Source: Maritalea porphyrae
GTDB taxonomy: Bacteria > Pseudomonadota > Alphaproteobacteria > Rhizobiales > Devosiaceae
DNA length: 64,000 nt
Assembly (NCBI RefSeq): GCF_030159895.1
Contig: NZ_BSNI01000001.1
Span: forward strand, 62,001-126,000
Direction of reading: 5' to 3'
Part shown: positions 55,026-63,299 of the stretch, piece by piece
Position numbering within the stretch: position 1 is the first letter of the stretch
Layout: each line of letters begins with the position of its first letter
Made by a program: the position numbers and the translations under genes
Notes under the pieces: generated by a model
Database searches by the model: none
What the model saw: the letters and a program-made list of their open reading frames with translations, nothing else
What the model was told of the DNA's origin: nothing

Positions 55026-56315
55026 ATGACATCTGGCAACAAACCAAACACCTCGTTTGCTTTTCAAGGCAATCAAGCAACCGCGCGCGACCTGACCGAT
55101 GCAATTCCCGCAAAATGCATTTATGTGATCGAAAAAGGCGACGAGTGGCAAAAGAACGTCATGGGGCTCGGCTATCAAGCCATCACCGATGATCACGGAC
55201 CTGCCCCCCAAAACTGTATCGCCGCAATTGTCGAACATGATGCCGATCCCAATCTAGATTTATGCCGATCACTTGCTGACCAGCACAAGGTTATCCTTGT
55301 CTCAGACAACGACCAGTTTGACTTCCGCCTAACCGCTGCGCGCGCCGGCGTTCACGCCATATTGTGCTCAGCTCTTGGTGCCGTTGATTTGGGCGGCTGG
55401 CTTACCGATTTCGACAATATGGACCACGACGCCTATCGCATTTTGATCATCGATGATGATGAAATGCTATCACAGGCTTATGCCTTGTCCTTGCAGTGCG
55501 CAGGCATGATCGTTGAAACAGTCAACAAACCCGCCACCGCATTGCGCACCATCAATCAATTCAAGCCAGATCTGGTGTTGATGGATTTACACATGCCCGG
55601 CATCTCTGGCGTGGAACTGGCCAAAATCATCCGCCAATATCGCCGCAACCTATCATTGCCAATTGTGTTCTTGTCTGCCGAACGTGATGAGGAACGACAA
55701 AGACATGCCCGCCGAATTGGCGGCGACGACTTTATCTCAAAACCCGTCGAACTCGATAAACTCGCTGAATTGATTGAAATCCGCGCTGACCGCGCACGTG
55801 CGTTGCGTCAAGTGATGGAAAAAGACAGCCTGACAGGCTTGCTCAATCACGCGCGTTTCAAAGACCATTTGAACCTTGAACTGGCGCGCGCAGACCGCAC
55901 CAAAACGCCGCTCAGCATTATCATGATCGATTTGGATCATTTTAAATCCGTCAACGACACCTATGGGCACCAAGCCGGCGATGAGGTTATCCAAACCCTG
56001 GCACACAGCTTGCGCGGCGCGCTGCGCCGCACAGACATTATTTCACGCTATGGCGGCGAGGAATTTGCAGTAATCTTGCTCGACACACCGGTGGCATCTG
56101 CGCACAATGTTATGGATAAAATCCGCAGCGCTTTCGCCAACATCACCTTCGAAGCAGAAAACTTAGAATATTCCGTCACCCTAAGCGCCGGCATTGCCAC
56201 CCATGTGCAAGGCATTAGCGCCGACGATATACTTAAACAAGCCGACGACGCCCTATATCAAGCCAAGAAGAAGGGCCGCAACCGCGTCGAGATCGCCAAA
56301 AAGATCGGGCTTTAG
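55026..56315 (+). CDS. Response regulator diguanylate cyclase
   Basis: 429 residues. Residues 20-130 look like a degenerate receiver; residues 137-255 are a canonical receiver with LIIDDDEML, phospho-acceptor LVLMDLHMPG and ISKPVE; residues 260-425 are a GGDEF domain with DLDHFKSVNDTYGH and active site RYGGEEF. The product-inhibition I-site RRTD lies five residues before GGEEF and is intact. Makes c-di-GMP from two GTP, controlled by phosphorylation. GAGGG ribosome site. Third gene of the signalling operon. Confidence 0.92.
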   Translation: MTSGNKPNTSFAFQGNQATARDLTDAIPAKCIYVIEKGDEWQKNVMGLGYQAITDDHGPAPQNCIAAIVEHDADPNLDLCRSLADQHKVILVSDNDQFDFRLTAARAGVHAILCSALGAVDLGGWLTDFDNMDHDAYRILIIDDDEMLSQAYALSLQCAGMIVETVNKPATALRTINQFKPDLVLMDLHMPGISGVELAKIIRQYRRNLSLPIVFLSAERDEERQRHARRIGGDDFISKPVELDKLAELIEIRADRARALRQVMEKDSLTGLLNHARFKDHLNLELARADRTKTPLSIIMIDLDHFKSVNDTYGHQAGDEVIQTLAHSLRGALRRTDIISRYGGEEFAVILLDTPVASAHNVMDKIRSAFANITFEAENLEYSVTLSAGIATHVQGISADDILKQADDALYQAKKKGRNRVEIAKKIGL

Positions 56316-56319
56316 GTAG

Positions 56320-56403
56320 CGAGCCGATTTAGTGCTCGGATTCCGCACCATCAACAAGCAATTCCACCAAGATATTGCGGCAGAAATTGAACAAATGAGA
56401 TAG
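56320..56403 (+). pseudogene. Remnant of a second bactofilin-like gene 3' end
   Basis: Contains the exact 50-bp repeat plus a stop codon (TAG) at the same position as the intact gene. In frame the remnant reads DLVLGFRTINKQFHQDIAAEIEQMR in two parts: DLVLGF resembles GLILGF of the intact protein but 12 residues before RTINKQ are missing. No start or signal peptide. Suggests a duplicated gene deleted down to its tail. Confidence 0.6.
56343..56392 (+). repeat. 50-bp exact direct repeat, copy 2
   Basis: Identical to 53144-53193, same orientation, about 3.2 kb apart and flanking the three-gene c-di-GMP/HPt module. Confidence 0.95.
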
Positions 56404-56424
56404 AGATTTTGCTGGAAAATGTGC

Positions 56425-56453
56425 AAAAAATGGCCACGTCTAAGGTGGCCATT
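56425..56453 (-). terminator. Terminator of the toxin-antitoxin operon
   Basis: On the reverse strand AATGGCCAC-CTTAGAC-GTGGCCATT is followed by four more T residues (six in all). It may act in both directions, because the forward strand ends GATTTAT. Confidence 0.85.
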
Positions 56454-56473
56454 GATTTATATTTAGCTCCTAG

Positions 56474-56989
56474 TCAAGCAGCAATCAACTGATCGAACCA
56501 ATTGTCATTACTATATGTAAGTACAAAAGCTTCTTGATCGCTTTCATCAGCTTTGGAAAGCGCATCAAGTCGATCAACCAATCCAGCGACGAGTTTGTCT
56601 TTCACGTCTTCCGGCAGAGCCTTAAGCGCAAACAACAGCTTCAGTGCAAGCACGGCACCGCCATTGACCTCGCACTCTTCTTTTTCCCATCTTGCGACAC
56701 TTTGACTCGAGACATTTAACATCGTCGCCAATTCAGCTTGCGTCATATCCAATTCAGCTCGCAAAAAACGCAATTCTTTACCACTTGGCACTTTGCGTTC
56801 TAAAACGATATGTAAACCAATTGCTTCATGCAGCGCATCTATGTCTTTAACCGCAACGACTTGCTCACCTTCAAACTCGTCAAAGATGAAGCCGTTGCTA
56901 AGATATATGTTCTCCAAGCCGCACTCTTTATAATGGTATGTCTCAGCACTCTTGCCGGTTCCATTGTGATAGAATTGTTGCTTGTTCAT
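56474..56989 (-). CDS. Xre-family antitoxin (type II TA)
   Basis: 171 residues. N-terminal half is YgiT/MqsA-like in position but lacks zinc cysteines; the HTH lies at about 78-132 (ELRFLRAELDMTQAELATML and SQSVARWEKEE), a Cro/Xre fold. The C terminus is acidic, ending DNWFDQLIAA. It follows the DUF4258 gene with a 4-bp ATGA overlap (ATG at 56989). Most likely neutralises that protein and represses the promoter palindrome at 57334-57350. Confidence 0.82.
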   Translation of the reverse strand: MNKQQFYHNGTGKSAETYHYKECGLENIYLSNGFIFDEFEGEQVVAVKDIDALHEAIGLHIVLERKVPSGKELRFLRAELDMTQAELATMLNVSSQSVARWEKEECEVNGGAVLALKLLFALKALPEDVKDKLVAGLVDRLDALSKADESDQEAFVLTYSNDNWFDQLIAA

Positions 56990-57330
56990 TTGAGGTCTTC
57001 CCATTCAACAGTGAGTACAACGAGTCTGTCCTCCCGTTTCACGACGCACACCACGCCAACATCTCTGTTGCCTTTGGCGTTGCGAACCATTTTAGCTTTC
57101 CATTCATTTTCGTTCTGACCTGGCATAATTTCACCATAGACCTGTCCCTCCCTAAGAACTTTGTGGGCCGTCATCACGGGAATACCCCGTTCGATCATCC
57201 TTTCCCTTGCATGCTTGGTCCAAAACACGTTTTCCGAATTCGACGCCAGACGACGAATTTCTTCGGCCATTTTTGCAATGTCTGGTTTACCCTGAAACCT
57301 AGCTTCGCGTTTTGGTGCATCATTTTCCAT
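56986..57330 (-). CDS. DUF4258 toxin-like protein (type II TA)
   Basis: 114 residues, basic. The core FWTKHARERMIERGIPVMTAHKVL followed by YGEIMPG, DVGVVCVV and DRLVVLTVEWE matches DUF4258, a RelE-like fold found in toxin-antitoxin pairs. First gene of the pair (toxin before antitoxin, as in HigBA and MqsRA). Predicted transcription starts within a base or two of the ATG, so the message may be leaderless. Toxicity is inferred, not shown. Confidence 0.8.
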   Translation of the reverse strand: MENDAPKREARFQGKPDIAKMAEEIRRLASNSENVFWTKHARERMIERGIPVMTAHKVLREGQVYGEIMPGQNENEWKAKMVRNAKGNRDVGVVCVVKREDRLVVLTVEWEDLK

Positions 57331-57333
57331 GCA

Positions 57334-57367
57334 CCTATCAATATGATAGGCAGCTATTAATTGTCAA
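57334..57367 (-). promoter_or_regulatory. TA promoter with operator over the -10
   Basis: On the reverse strand -35 TTGACA (57367-57362) and -10 TATTGA (57343-57338) are 18 bp apart. The palindrome CCTATCA-TAT-TGATAGG (57350-57334) covers the -10 and ends 4 bp before the toxin ATG. Confidence 0.75.
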
Positions 57368-57575
57368 TGAACTTCCGCTCAACAGTTAGTGATACATTTA
57401 TAACAATGACAAGTTAGCACTATTCGGAATAACGGGGATTATTCGCTCAAAATTTTCAAACGATAACGCTCTTAGATACATGTGGTAGGACGGTTACGCA
57501 TACAGCCAGAGCACAAACAATCACAAATTGGCCAATAACACAAAAACAACGAAGAGGGCTGTTCTAAAGCTCAAT
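57368..57575. other. Gene-free interval beyond the TA module
   Basis: About 208 bp, AT-rich, between the TA promoter and the 3' end of the AraC-type gene. No ORF, RNA gene or convincing terminator was seen. Confidence 0.6.
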
Positions 57576-58613
57576 TTAAATCCTCAAACTTCCGCACCCC
57601 CCTCCCCCCCTAGCCTCACCCGGCGTCGTCCCGGTCCAGCGTTTGAATGCGCGGGAGAAGGAGCTTGGATCGGAAAAGCCAACAAGATAAGCGGTTTCGT
57701 TCACTGAAACCTTTTTGCCGCTTAGATAATGCAGCGCCATTTTGTGGCGCAACTCGTCGAGCAAGTTTTCAAAATTTTCGCCTTCGGCTTTAAGTTTCCG
57801 ATAGAGCGTTTGGCGGCTTTGCCCCAACTGTTCGGCAATCTGATCCATGCTGATATCGCCTGTGTGCAAATGCGGCAAAATCATCTGTTCAATCTTTGCT
57901 GTCAGTTTGGTGCTGTCGTCCAATTCTTTCAGCAGCGCTTCACCTCGCTCGGTCAAAACCCCAAACAAATACTGATTGGCCGGGGTCACTTCTACCTGTA
58001 ACCAATTGGGATCGATTTGCATGGCATTTCGCGCTGCGCCAAACGTTACGGGCACCTGCAAAATCCGATCATATTCCGCCATATAGGGTGGCGCGGCATG
58101 GGTCACCTGAAGTTTCAGCGCAAAGGGCGTTTCGCCAAAATGGCGACGAAACTCACAGATAAAGCTGGCAAAAGTCATCTCGGTGAGTTCATCAAAATTA
58201 TCTGGCCCGGTGCGATTGTCGACAATCCACAATCCATCCGGCTCGGGGGAAATACTGAACCGCTCGTCGCCCAAACCAAGATCAACTTCGGCCACTAGCT
58301 TTGCATAGCGCGACAATTGCTGCAAAACCGCCCCCATATTGGGCGCCGATTGGCAGATTAGCCCAACAACGCTAAGTTCCTCGAACCTTGTGTCATTGCA
58401 AAACTCAAGCGCGAAGGCAGGCGCGTTGCACGCCAGCTTTGCTGCCCCGATCAGCAATTGATAATTGGCCATATCAATTCGGTTGTCGGGGTTATCAAAC
58501 TGCATCGCATCAATCTGCGCTGCCTTAAGCAACACTTCTTTGTCTGCGCCACGATGCACCGCATAGTCCAAAATGCCCCTGGCATAGCCTGCCGAAACCG
58601 TAAACGCCCCCAC
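57576..58613 (-). CDS. AraC-family transcriptional regulator
   Basis: 345 residues from a GTG at 58613 with GGGGAG upstream; an ATG at 58685 would add 24 Lys/Gly-rich residues not usual for the family. N-terminal Arabinose_bd-like domain (about 1-210: YQLLIGAAKL, FEELSVVGLICQSAPNMGAVL), C-terminal double HTH (ISMDQIAEQLGQSRQTLYRKL and VNETAYLVGFSDPSSFSRAFKRWTG). OruR/ArgR-like group. The end reads GEARGGGGCGSLRI because of a G7-A-G6 tract, an odd tail that may result from slippage. Divergent from the membrane protein gene, its likely target. Confidence 0.87.
   Translation of the reverse strand: MGAFTVSAGYARGILDYAVHRGADKEVLLKAAQIDAMQFDNPDNRIDMANYQLLIGAAKLACNAPAFALEFCNDTRFEELSVVGLICQSAPNMGAVLQQLSRYAKLVAEVDLGLGDERFSISPEPDGLWIVDNRTGPDNFDELTEMTFASFICEFRRHFGETPFALKLQVTHAAPPYMAEYDRILQVPVTFGAARNAMQIDPNWLQVEVTPANQYLFGVLTERGEALLKELDDSTKLTAKIEQMILPHLHTGDISMDQIAEQLGQSRQTLYRKLKAEGENFENLLDELRHKMALHYLSGKKVSVNETAYLVGFSDPSSFSRAFKRWTGTTPGEARGGGGCGSLRI
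57597..57610. repeat. C6-T-C7 homopolymer tract at the 3' end of the AraC gene
   Basis: Sits in the last 12 codons; addition or loss of a base would change only the C-terminal tail. Slippage-prone and also a possible sequencing-error site. Confidence 0.6.
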
Positions 58614-58742
58614 GTTGCTCCCCTTCTTTTTGCGCCCACAACCTGCGTTGTTACTTGGGGTCAATATAATGAATGGTGCGGTCATTTACAGATCGCGGCT
58701 CAAATTTTAGGCCACGCTTCAAAATCAATTGGAGTTGATGAA

Positions 58743-59399
58743 ATGAAGGAATTAAGAAAAGTTGGCGGTGCTGCCGGTTTGATTGCCGCAGGAACATACA
58801 TTTTTGGCTTTGCCTTGCTCTTGGGCGTGTTGGAACCGGCCGGATATCAATTAGATGGTCAAGACATGGTCGCCCACGCCAAATTCCTGACCGAGAACCA
58901 ATTGGTCATGTATATCTGGAATTTGGTGATCTGGATTTTAAACGCCATCGTGTTGGTCATCTTGGCACTCGCGCTGCACGATCAGGTCAAACAAAATGCT
59001 CCGGCATTTTCACAAGTGGCCACATCTTTTGCCCTGATTTGGGCAGGGTTGATTTTGGCCAGCGGCATGGTTTCAAACATCGCATTGGGCACCACCGCCT
59101 CCCTTTTTGGGACAGATCCAGAATCTGCCGGGACATTTTTGCGCGCCATGTCAGCCGTCGAATCTGGTCTTGGTGGCGGCAACGAGCTGGCCGGCGGCCT
59201 GTGGGTGTTGATTTTAAGTTGGGGCGCACTGCGCGCCAGTGCATTGTCTAAGCCGCTGAATTTTATCGGGATTATCATTGGACTTGCGGGTCTAAGCACC
59301 CTCTTCCCAATGCTAGCCCCTGTCACAGGCGCGGTGTTCGGCCTTGGGTTTATTCTTTGGTTTGCATGGGCGGGCATCCATTTATTGCGCTCAGCCTAA
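58743..59399 (+). CDS. Membrane protein of unknown function (DUF4386-like)
   Basis: 218 residues with six predicted helices (AAGLIAAGTYIFGFALLLGV, YIWNLVIWILNAIVLVILALAL, ALIWAGLILASGMVSNIAL and three more). The ATG at 58743 has GGAG at a suitable distance; the much longer upstream reading runs through the divergent AraC gene and is not credible. The layout resembles DUF4386-type proteins. Next to an AraC regulator, so probably inducible; function unknown. Confidence 0.8.
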   Translation: MKELRKVGGAAGLIAAGTYIFGFALLLGVLEPAGYQLDGQDMVAHAKFLTENQLVMYIWNLVIWILNAIVLVILALALHDQVKQNAPAFSQVATSFALIWAGLILASGMVSNIALGTTASLFGTDPESAGTFLRAMSAVESGLGGGNELAGGLWVLILSWGALRASALSKPLNFIGIIIGLAGLSTLFPMLAPVTGAVFGLGFILWFAWAGIHLLRSA

Positions 59400-59461
59400 A
59401 GCCAGAATGTCGTAGGAAACTTCCAGAACGTGCAGGCACATTCTGAAACATTTGAGCGACT

Positions 59462-60715
59462 TTAGAAGCCGTTTTTGCCATAGATTTGCGAAAGCATGTC
59501 CATGGCCGCAGCAACTGTTTCTTCGTCGCTCAATTTCTCTATCTCAGCCGCAACGCTGCCCGCATTAAACGCCAACAAAATTGGCTCGCCGGTATATTTG
59601 TAGATGTTCAGCCACTCGGTGAAATGCCCGCGTTTTTCACCCACGAGCCCAAGCATATCTGGCTCCTTGTCCCAGAAAACCTCATCAAATTTCAAATAGA
59701 CTTTGTTGAGCAAACCCATCCCTAAATCGTTGATCGCACGCAGCTTTTTCTTTGGCAGCGAAGGCTGAAAATCGATTATTCCCGCTTTCAATACACCCAA
59801 CGGCACACTGATGATCGCCACGTCAAACCGTCGACTATCCTTGCCGGAAATACCAATTTCCACACCCGATTTGCCATAGGCGATCCGGTTCACAACATGC
59901 TCTAACGCAATGTCATATCCACCGAGCATGGCATCGGCTATCTGGCTGTATCCATTGGCAAAAATTGCATCGCCGCCGCGCAAATCCTCGCCCTCATCTG
60001 CCGCTTTTCGCGACAACTGGTCAACGTCCGCGCCAAATTCATGTTCAATTTCAGAGACTTCGTCAAACCAATCAGGGAAATCATCATCATTTAAGATGAC
60101 GCCACGTGCGTTTCGACTGACATAATTCTCATAGTCTGTCCGCAATAGCTTTGCGCCGATATCGTCCGCGATTTCTGTTAGCGGATTTCCCTTTAGCCCA
60201 TGGATCCAGCTCGCGCCCAAATCCAAAGGAATTCCAAGGGCTTGATCGGTCCACAAGCGGCCACCAACCCGGTCACGCGCTTCAAAAACAGTGACTTTGT
60301 AACCGTCATCCGCCAGCATCCGCGCCGCCGTTAACCCGGAAATCCCGGCGCCAATAATCGCCACATGCTCAGCATCGCTTTCCATCACTTCTTCAGCCGC
60401 CCGAACGCCCGAATTTAGCGCGCCATGCACCGTTGCTGGCGCATCTCGATCGGTCGCTTCACCGCAAAAGGTGATGCGCTCATCTACATGTTTTGCAAGG
60501 TCTTTTCGCTGTTTGCTCTTCGCACCCTTCGCCAAATATGAGTAAGAACCAAAAGCAAATGGGTCTTGCCCCCAACGGGTGACTTTGTAGCCTATGGGCT
60601 GCGGGAAATTGCTTTTTGCCCCTTGGGCGGAAAATGCCGTAAACGGGCCAATAGCAGACAGCAAAGCTGCACCTTGTGCGCTTTTTGATAAGAATCTTCG
60701 GCGGTTAAACGACAT
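59462..60715 (-). CDS. Tat-exported flavin amine oxidase with circularly permuted domain order
   Basis: 417 residues. Twin-arginine signal NRRRFLSKSAQGAALLSA at 4-21. Residues 37-112 (FPQPIGYKVTRWGQDPF, GSYSYLAKGA, ITFCGEATDRDAPATVHGAL, SGVRAAEEV) are what is normally the C-terminal end of flavin monoamine oxidases. Only then comes the FAD Rossmann motif VAIIGAGISGLTAARML (118-134), GGRLWT and LGASWIHG, and the protein stops at MLSQIYGKNGF, exactly where the C-terminal segment should continue. All parts of one enzyme are present once, in rotated order. Expected to oxidise amines or amino acids in the periplasm; substrate unknown. Downstream of malG. Confidence 0.88.
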   Translation of the reverse strand: MSFNRRRFLSKSAQGAALLSAIGPFTAFSAQGAKSNFPQPIGYKVTRWGQDPFAFGSYSYLAKGAKSKQRKDLAKHVDERITFCGEATDRDAPATVHGALNSGVRAAEEVMESDAEHVAIIGAGISGLTAARMLADDGYKVTVFEARDRVGGRLWTDQALGIPLDLGASWIHGLKGNPLTEIADDIGAKLLRTDYENYVSRNARGVILNDDDFPDWFDEVSEIEHEFGADVDQLSRKAADEGEDLRGGDAIFANGYSQIADAMLGGYDIALEHVVNRIAYGKSGVEIGISGKDSRRFDVAIISVPLGVLKAGIIDFQPSLPKKKLRAINDLGMGLLNKVYLKFDEVFWDKEPDMLGLVGEKRGHFTEWLNIYKYTGEPILLAFNAGSVAAEIEKLSDEETVAAAMDMLSQIYGKNGF

Positions 60716-60728
60716 AGGCGGTCCAAAC

Positions 60729-60751
60729 TAGGTGTTTTCAATCAACACCTA
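60729..60751 (-). promoter_or_regulatory. Hairpin between malG and amine oxidase genes
   Basis: TAGGTGTT and AACACCTA are perfect 8-bp arms with a 7-base loop in the 60-bp spacer. Weak terminator or processing site; no clear T run. Confidence 0.5.
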
Positions 60752-60775
60752 CACCGGTCTTGTCATTTCGGCAAT

Positions 60776-61666
60776 CTAACCTTTAACCGCCCCGTCGCCC
60801 AAATCTGATTGCAAGAAGCGTTGCGCAAACAAGAAGATGACCGTGATTGGCAACCCGGAAAGAATTGCAGCAGCAGCAAAGTCGCCCCATAAATACTTCT
60901 GTTCATACAAGTATTGCCGCGCACCCACCGCCAAAGTCATTTGATCGGTATTGCGCAACAGTACGGACGCCACAGGATATTCGTTGATCAAAAAGATGAA
61001 TGACAACACAAATACGACCGCCAAAATGGGCACTGAGAGCGGCAGGAAAATATGTCTAAATGCCTGCCAAGGCGTTGCCCCATCAATCATCGCCGCCTTA
61101 TCAAGCGCCGGATCAACGCTGTCAAAATAACCCTTGATGGTCCAAATATGTAGCGTAATCGCAGATAGATAGGACAAAATCAGCGCGGGGTGACTATCGA
61201 TGCCAAGCCACGGTACAACCCGCCCCAATGCATCAAAAATCGCGTAAGCAGCAATCACCGTCAGCGCGGCGGGAAACATCTGCACAATCAAAAGCGTATC
61301 GAGCAAACCGACGCGGCCTTTAAACTGCATACGCGCAAAAGCGTAAGCCGAAGTGGTCGATAAAACCAAAATGCCAACCGATGCAATGATCGAGATTTTG
61401 ACCGAGTTCCAAAGCCACAACAAAACTGGATAAGGTGGCTGCACCACCGTGCCATCCGCGCGCGTGAATTCAAATCCGAGCGCCAACGCCCAGTGCTCCA
61501 ATGTTGGACGTTCTGGGAAAATACTGCCAGTCGAAAAGTTTCCCTCACGAAACGAAATCGACAACACCATCAAAAATGGAAACAAGATTAACGCGATAAA
61601 GCAAATCAGAAAAGCGTGTGCGGCCAATTTGCGCCAAAATAGCGAGCGTTTGTTTTCAACCATCAT
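60776..61666 (-). CDS. malG: Maltose/maltodextrin ABC permease MalG
   Basis: 296 residues, six helices. The EAA loop reads [25 protein letters not shown]; the C terminus [12 protein letters not shown] parallels the conserved QxxLxxGLTxGxVKG end of MalG. The [10 protein letters not shown] region before helix 2 is also MalG-like. ATG overlaps the malF stop by 4 bp. Works with MalF, MalE and a MalK ATPase not present in the window. Confidence 0.92.
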   Translation of the reverse strand: MMVENKRSLFWRKLAAHAFLICFIALILFPFLMVLSISFREGNFSTGSIFPERPTLEHWALALGFEFTRADGTVVQPPYPVLLWLWNSVKISIIASVGILVLSTTSAYAFARMQFKGRVGLLDTLLIVQMFPAALTVIAAYAIFDALGRVVPWLGIDSHPALILSYLSAITLHIWTIKGYFDSVDPALDKAAMIDGATPWQAFRHIFLPLSVPILAVVFVLSFIFLINEYPVASVLLRNTDQMTLAVGARQYLYEQKYLWGDFAAAAILSGLPITVIFLFAQRFLQSDLGDGAVKG

Positions 61667-63240
61667 GAGCGCGCACTCCTCTTAGCGGCCAGCTTTTGCA
61701 TGGCGCGGTAATTCACATAGGCAATGATACCGGTGATGATAAAGATCAGCGTCGATATGGCGCCTGCCAGACCAAAATCCTGCCCTGAATTTTGGAACGC
61801 AATCCGGAAAGTGAACGAGCCAAGCAAGTCCGTGGAACCGGCTGGGATAATGGTGCCCGGAATGTCGGGCCCGCCCCGCGTAAGCAACAAGACAAGTACG
61901 ATATTGTTGAAGTTAAACGCAAAATTGGCGATCAACAAAGGCACCATGGGCGGCATGATCTGCGGCAAGGTGATGGCAAAGAAATTGCGGATCGGGCCGG
62001 AATTCTCAAGCGCCGCTGCTTTAAAATGATCGCGTGGCACGCTTTGCAAAAACCCAGCAGATATCAACATCCAATAGGGAAAACCGAGCCAGGTATTGAC
62101 CAGCAACAGCATTGTTCGGGTCAGGGTTGGGTTAGTGAACCAATCAGGTTCAAGCCCAAACAACCCGCCAAGGATGAGGTTTATTTCACCAAAATTTTGG
62201 TTGAACAATCCGCGAAAAACAAGGATCGAAATAAACGCAGGGACGGCATAAGGCAGAATAAGGAAAAGCTTGTAAATGCCTTTATGTGCGAGATGCTCCC
62301 ACTCCAAAATGACGGCAAGCATGGTGCCAACACCAGAAGTGAAGATCATCGATAGAAATGCAAAAGCGCATGTCCAAATAAAAATTTCAAGCATTGGCTG
62401 GCGAATGCCATCCGCGAACAATACTTTGGTGAAGTTTGCCCAACCAACACCCACAGGCCAACCCGGCGTCACCAGCTCGCCCGCATCATTTTGATAGAAC
62501 CCTTTGTCGTGATTTGGCACCAGTTTTGTGCCATCAGCGCCAAGCAGAACACCCTCTTCTTCAAGGGTATAGAATGGCGCAGATGACGCAAACTCGCGCA
62601 AACCATCCATTGTCAATTCGCCACCATCGGGCAGTTCAACCACCAATTGCTGCAACGCTGCGCGGTTCTGCAAAACCGCTTTGACCTTGAGCGTGTCCGG
62701 TGCCTGCCCTTTGTGCGGCGCTGCCAGCAAGCGCCCATCTGTTGCCTTTTCAATCGGCACTGTAATCAAAGCCGGTCGGCCATCATCTTCGGGGAAGAAA
62801 AGGCGAGAATCTGATGTCAGTGCAAATGGACGACCACTATCCGGCGCCTTGACCATCTTATCAAGGTGGATTTGCTGTACCCGTTCAAACGGCAAAATGT
62901 TGGAGGCGCTATAGTTGGTGAAGCCGATGCCAGATGTGTAAAGCACAGGCAAAACGATAAACACTGCAATTGCGGCAACCCCTGGGAATACGAACCGCCA
63001 AGTGTAAAACCGCGCCCAACCAAACAAAATGACAATCGAAATGCCGATGGCAAACGCCACCACGGCAAATATTGGTTCGCCAGCCAGATACAGGCCCCAA
63101 ATAACATATAAAAAGGCTAAGGCGATGGCTGTTAGACTGGCAATTCTAAAAAACGGCTTCACCGCTTCATAGACATCGCGGACCATCGAGTTTTCCGTCA
63201 AGTTGGATTGCGGATCACGATCTTCAGTCATTACAGACAT
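61663..63240 (-). CDS. malF: Maltose/maltodextrin ABC permease MalF
   Basis: 525 residues with eight helices and the large periplasmic loop between helices 3 and 4 (about 115-275), which in enterobacterial MalF contacts MalE. The [18 protein letters not shown] segment, [18 protein letters not shown] and the EAA loop [24 protein letters not shown] are typical. The length and loop match the E. coli type rather than the short AglF type common in alphaproteobacteria. Preceded by a hairpin after malE. Confidence 0.93.
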   Translation of the reverse strand: MSVMTEDRDPQSNLTENSMVRDVYEAVKPFFRIASLTAIALAFLYVIWGLYLAGEPIFAVVAFAIGISIVILFGWARFYTWRFVFPGVAAIAVFIVLPVLYTSGIGFTNYSASNILPFERVQQIHLDKMVKAPDSGRPFALTSDSRLFFPEDDGRPALITVPIEKATDGRLLAAPHKGQAPDTLKVKAVLQNRAALQQLVVELPDGGELTMDGLREFASSAPFYTLEEEGVLLGADGTKLVPNHDKGFYQNDAGELVTPGWPVGVGWANFTKVLFADGIRQPMLEIFIWTCAFAFLSMIFTSGVGTMLAVILEWEHLAHKGIYKLFLILPYAVPAFISILVFRGLFNQNFGEINLILGGLFGLEPDWFTNPTLTRTMLLLVNTWLGFPYWMLISAGFLQSVPRDHFKAAALENSGPIRNFFAITLPQIMPPMVPLLIANFAFNFNNIVLVLLLTRGGPDIPGTIIPAGSTDLLGSFTFRIAFQNSGQDFGLAGAISTLIFIITGIIAYVNYRAMQKLAAKRSARS

Positions 63241-63264
63241 GGCGCTGGCCTTTGCAGTTTTGGT

Positions 63265-63291
63265 GAGGCACCGCCAAACTGGCGATGCCTC
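63265..63291 (-). promoter_or_regulatory. malE-malF intercistronic hairpin
   Basis: GAGGCA-C-CGCCA and TGGCG-A-TGCCTC pair around a 3-base loop; the odd position is a G-U pair in the transcript, giving a 12-bp stem in the 59-bp spacer. Comparable elements lie between malE and malF in enterobacteria, keeping MalE in excess. Confidence 0.75.
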
Positions 63292-63299
63292 GATTTTGA

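Noticed and set aside
58458-58742. 95-codon N-terminal extension of the membrane protein at 58743
   Set aside because: Runs antisense through the AraC gene; the ATG at 58743 has its own ribosome site and gives a normal first helix.
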